Shown here one piece after another: positions 62,351 to 64,000 of a stretch of 64,000 bases of DNA. The DNA comes from Salinicola halophyticus. GTDB lineage: Bacteria > Pseudomonadota > Gammaproteobacteria > Pseudomonadales > Halomonadaceae. The stretch's first letter is position 1. Every line of letters begins with the position of its first letter. The translations under genes and the position numbers were made by a program. The stretch is from the NCBI RefSeq assembly GCF_003206695.1, contig NZ_PZJN01000003.1:331323-395322 (forward strand), in the 5' to 3' direction. Below the pieces are notes generated by a model that worked only from the letters and a program-made list of their open reading frames with translations, did no database searches and was not told the origin of the DNA.

Positions 62351-62410
62351 CTCAGTGCCTGTAGACCCAGTGCCTGTAAACCTAGTGCCCGTAGCCTCAG
62401 TGCCTGGCGG
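62351..62410. repeat. 15-bp degenerate tandem array between rnhA and dnaQ
   Basis: CTCAGTGCCTGTAGA, CCCAGTGCCTGTAAA, CCTAGTGCCCGTAGC and CTCAGTGCCTGGCGG are in perfect phase. Two weaker units upstream (62321-62350) extend it to six. Confidence 0.93.
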
Positions 62411-62451
62411 CCGTCACTCGTTGTACGGGAAAAATTGCTGTCGAGGCGCGC

Positions 62452-62910
62452 TCAACGGACTGAAGACCGCCGCGCCGCGACGACTTCATCGATCGCCTCG
62501 TTGACCAGGCGGTCGGCGGCCTCGTTGCCCTGATGACCACTGTGGCCCTTCACCCAATGCCACTCGATGGCATGGCGCTGGGTCTCGGCGAGCAGTTCCC
62601 GCCACAGTTCGGCGTTTTTCACCGGCTGCTTGGCCGCGGTTTTCCAGCCACGCTTCTGCCAGCCATGGATCCACTCCGTGATGCCTTTGCGGACATACTG
62701 GGAGTCGGTCCAAAGCGCAACCCGGCAGGACCGATCCAGCGCCCGTAACGCCTGGATCGCCGCCATCAGCTCCATGCGGTTGTTGGTGGTTTCGGCCTCG
62801 CCCCCTTTCAAGGGCTTCTCATGGTGGCCGGAAACCAGCAACGCACCCCAGCCACCGGGGCCGGGATTGCCACGGCAACCGCCGTCGGTATAGATCGTTA
62901 CGGCAGGCAT
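62452..62910 (-). CDS. rnhA: Ribonuclease HI
   Basis: RNA/DNA hybrid nuclease of 152 residues. The catalytic acids are Asp9 in [14 protein letters not shown], Glu47 in NNRMELMAA, Asp69 in WTDSQYV, and Asp133 with its nearby His in [16 protein letters not shown], the same order and spacing as E. coli RNase HI. I used the ATG at 62910 because it matches the family start. A TTG nine codons upstream (62937) has a better ribosome binding site and remains possible. Confidence 0.96.
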   Translation of the reverse strand: MPAVTIYTDGGCRGNPGPGGWGALLVSGHHEKPLKGGEAETTNNRMELMAAIQALRALDRSCRVALWTDSQYVRKGITEWIHGWQKRGWKTAAKQPVKNAELWRELLAETQRHAIEWHWVKGHSGHQGNEAADRLVNEAIDEVVAARRSSVR

Positions 62911-62970
62911 CGTCGAATCGGGTTTTGGAGCAGGCAAGACGTAAACTCTCTGTGAAGTCGGACTTTGATG

Positions 62971-63909
62971 TCAGGCGGTCGTCTGGGGGACACGAGTACG
63001 GGTCACAGCACTGGCACTATCACTAGCACTAGCATTGGCATCGACGACGCCATTGAAGCTGTCACTTGACGTCGCCGTTCGCTGATCGCCGTCGGCGGCC
63101 TCGAGCGCGACCCGGTTGGGCAAGGACCCGGGGCCAGCGCCGCGGCGAGACTCTTCGTCACGCCGACCGCGGGCGTGCGCCGTCTCCTTGGCGAGCCCTA
63201 GCCAGGCACCGGACTTGTTGCCACCAAGCACCCGCTCCCGCACCTTGATCGGCTGGACCGGAATGCTGCGACGCCGGGCCACCATCAGGTAAGCCGAGGC
63301 CAGCGGCAGATTGTAGCGCCGGCCCAACGTCTCGAGCCGCTCACTTCCGCTGGCGCGACCGGGCAGTCGGAAGCCGCAGTAGTCTACCCGCTCGATCTCG
63401 AAGTCGACAAACGCCAGCCAGTCGCGCAGGCGGCCGGGAGTACGCCACTGCTGCTGCCACGGCGCGGGCCGCTGCCGCGGACGCAGACCATTGGGACCGA
63501 ACGGGTGCCAGCCGAACACCAACAGACGCCCGTCGGCGCGGGTAACGCGTGCGGCTTCCTGCAGGACGTGATGCGGATGCTCGACGGCTTCGAGCAGATG
63601 GTGCAGCACCACCAGATCGAGGCTGTCATCGGCGAGCGGAAGACGATCGGGAAGGCAGACGAGGCTGTTGGCACCACGAACGAGGTCGGGCGTCGGGGCC
63701 CAGTCCAGCGCATGGCGGATCGGGCACATGTCGCTCATCAAGGGCGCCATGCCCAGTTGCAGGCTGACGATCCCCCGATGATGCTCGCAGTGCGGCCCCA
63801 GGCATGCACGCTCCGCCCGCCACAGCGAGAGGCCGGGCGCCGATTCCCAGAATCGACGCCCTTCGCGGACGATTGCCTGCAAACCCGGATCGGTTGGCGA
63901 GATTGACAC
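62971..63909 (-). CDS. Class I SAM-dependent methyltransferase (YafS-like) with low-complexity tail
   Basis: Protein of 312 residues. Residues 1-215 form a methyltransferase domain resembling E. coli YafS, which also neighbours rnhA: PLADDSLDLVVLHHLLEAVE, then HPHHVLQEAARVTRADGRLL and VFGWHPFGPNGL. Motif I is poorly conserved at the SAM glycine loop. Residues 235-312 are a low-complexity tail rich in Ser, Ala and Asp (DANASASDSASAVT), encoded partly by a hexamer repeat GCACTA (63008-63043). Substrate unknown. The 91 bases from 63910 to the window end hold only an upstream region. Confidence 0.85.
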   Translation of the reverse strand: MSISPTDPGLQAIVREGRRFWESAPGLSLWRAERACLGPHCEHHRGIVSLQLGMAPLMSDMCPIRHALDWAPTPDLVRGANSLVCLPDRLPLADDSLDLVVLHHLLEAVEHPHHVLQEAARVTRADGRLLVFGWHPFGPNGLRPRQRPAPWQQQWRTPGRLRDWLAFVDFEIERVDYCGFRLPGRASGSERLETLGRRYNLPLASAYLMVARRRSIPVQPIKVRERVLGGNKSGAWLGLAKETAHARGRRDEESRRGAGPGSLPNRVALEAADGDQRTATSSDSFNGVVDANASASDSASAVTRTRVPQTTA

Positions 63910-64000
63910 GACCGACTTTACTCCCCAAGGTTATCGCTTTTTAAACGGTGGCTCGTCGGGTTCGACGACGGTTCCTGTACTAAAAAGGTCATTTTAGTAA

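Overview
The window looks like chromosome of a gammaproteobacterium of the family Halomonadaceae (the Halomonas, Salinicola, Kushneria and Chromohalobacter group). The DNA is GC-rich. It carries a complete ectABC ectoine operon, a glycine betaine ABC transporter and a K+/H+ antiporter, together with gammaproteobacterial housekeeping clusters: cyoABCDE, tusDCBE, moaB-moeA, and a methyltransferase-rnhA-dnaQ run. The genus cannot be fixed from sequence reading alone.

Layout. 1-7.5 kb: pepQ (cut by the window edge), a LysR regulator, and a five-gene peptide/nickel-type ABC transporter whose four gene junctions are all ATGA overlaps. 7.6-12.8 kb: beta-carbonic anhydrase, glutathione reductase and ectABC. 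12.8-17.6 kb: cytochrome bo3 oxidase (cyoABCDE), convergent with ectC across a shared bidirectional terminator. 18.2-22.9 kb: zur-like regulator, hisI, yidD, sufE, a chromosomal KfrA-like coiled-coil protein, an orphan TAXI receptor and nfuA. 23-29.2 kb: metH, a cysI-type sulfite/nitrite reductase and its DUF934 partner. 29.2-34.2 kb: Smr protein, gamma-glutamylcyclotransferase-like protein, ArsC-like protein, wrbA, two membrane proteins and pdxH. 34.4-37.6 kb: glycine betaine transporter. 37.7-44.5 kb: a PatZ-type acyltransferase divergent from a histone-deacetylase-family enzyme, an XRE-cupin regulator, and molybdenum cofactor genes. 44.6-47.4 kb: acpH, the tus sulfur relay and a Bax-inhibitor-1 family protein. 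47.55-50.4 kb: tRNA-Ser(TGA) followed by a patch of small, mostly exported proteins, one of them behind a near-consensus LexA box. 50.4-57.8 kb: nhaP2-like antiporter, an APH-fold protein, a TPP-riboswitch-controlled HMP/thiamine-precursor transporter, the nuclease Cho and an esterase. 57.9-64 kb: yhhQ with a hairpin-rich leader, an ArsR regulator, sohB, an SCP2 protein, nudC, dnaQ, rnhA and a methyltransferase.

How the genes fit together. Osmoadaptation is the clearest theme. The ectA and glycine betaine transporter promoters share an identical 13-base box that contains the -35 element, each followed 17 bases later by a -10, which suggests joint control. Sulfur and redox metabolism is a second theme (CysI/DUF934, tus relay, SufE, NfuA, glutathione reductase). 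Cofactor supply is a third (thiamine precursor uptake, pyridoxal phosphate, molybdopterin, MetH).

The most unusual feature I see is a recurring architecture rather than a gene: at least twelve short, degenerate tandem arrays, most with units of 12-15 bp. They lie in intergenic gaps, often directly behind a stop codon or between convergent genes, and sometimes inside the 5' end of a coding region. The seven-copy 15-bp array at 34231-34335 is the clearest. I found no CRISPR array, insertion sequence, integrase or rRNA.
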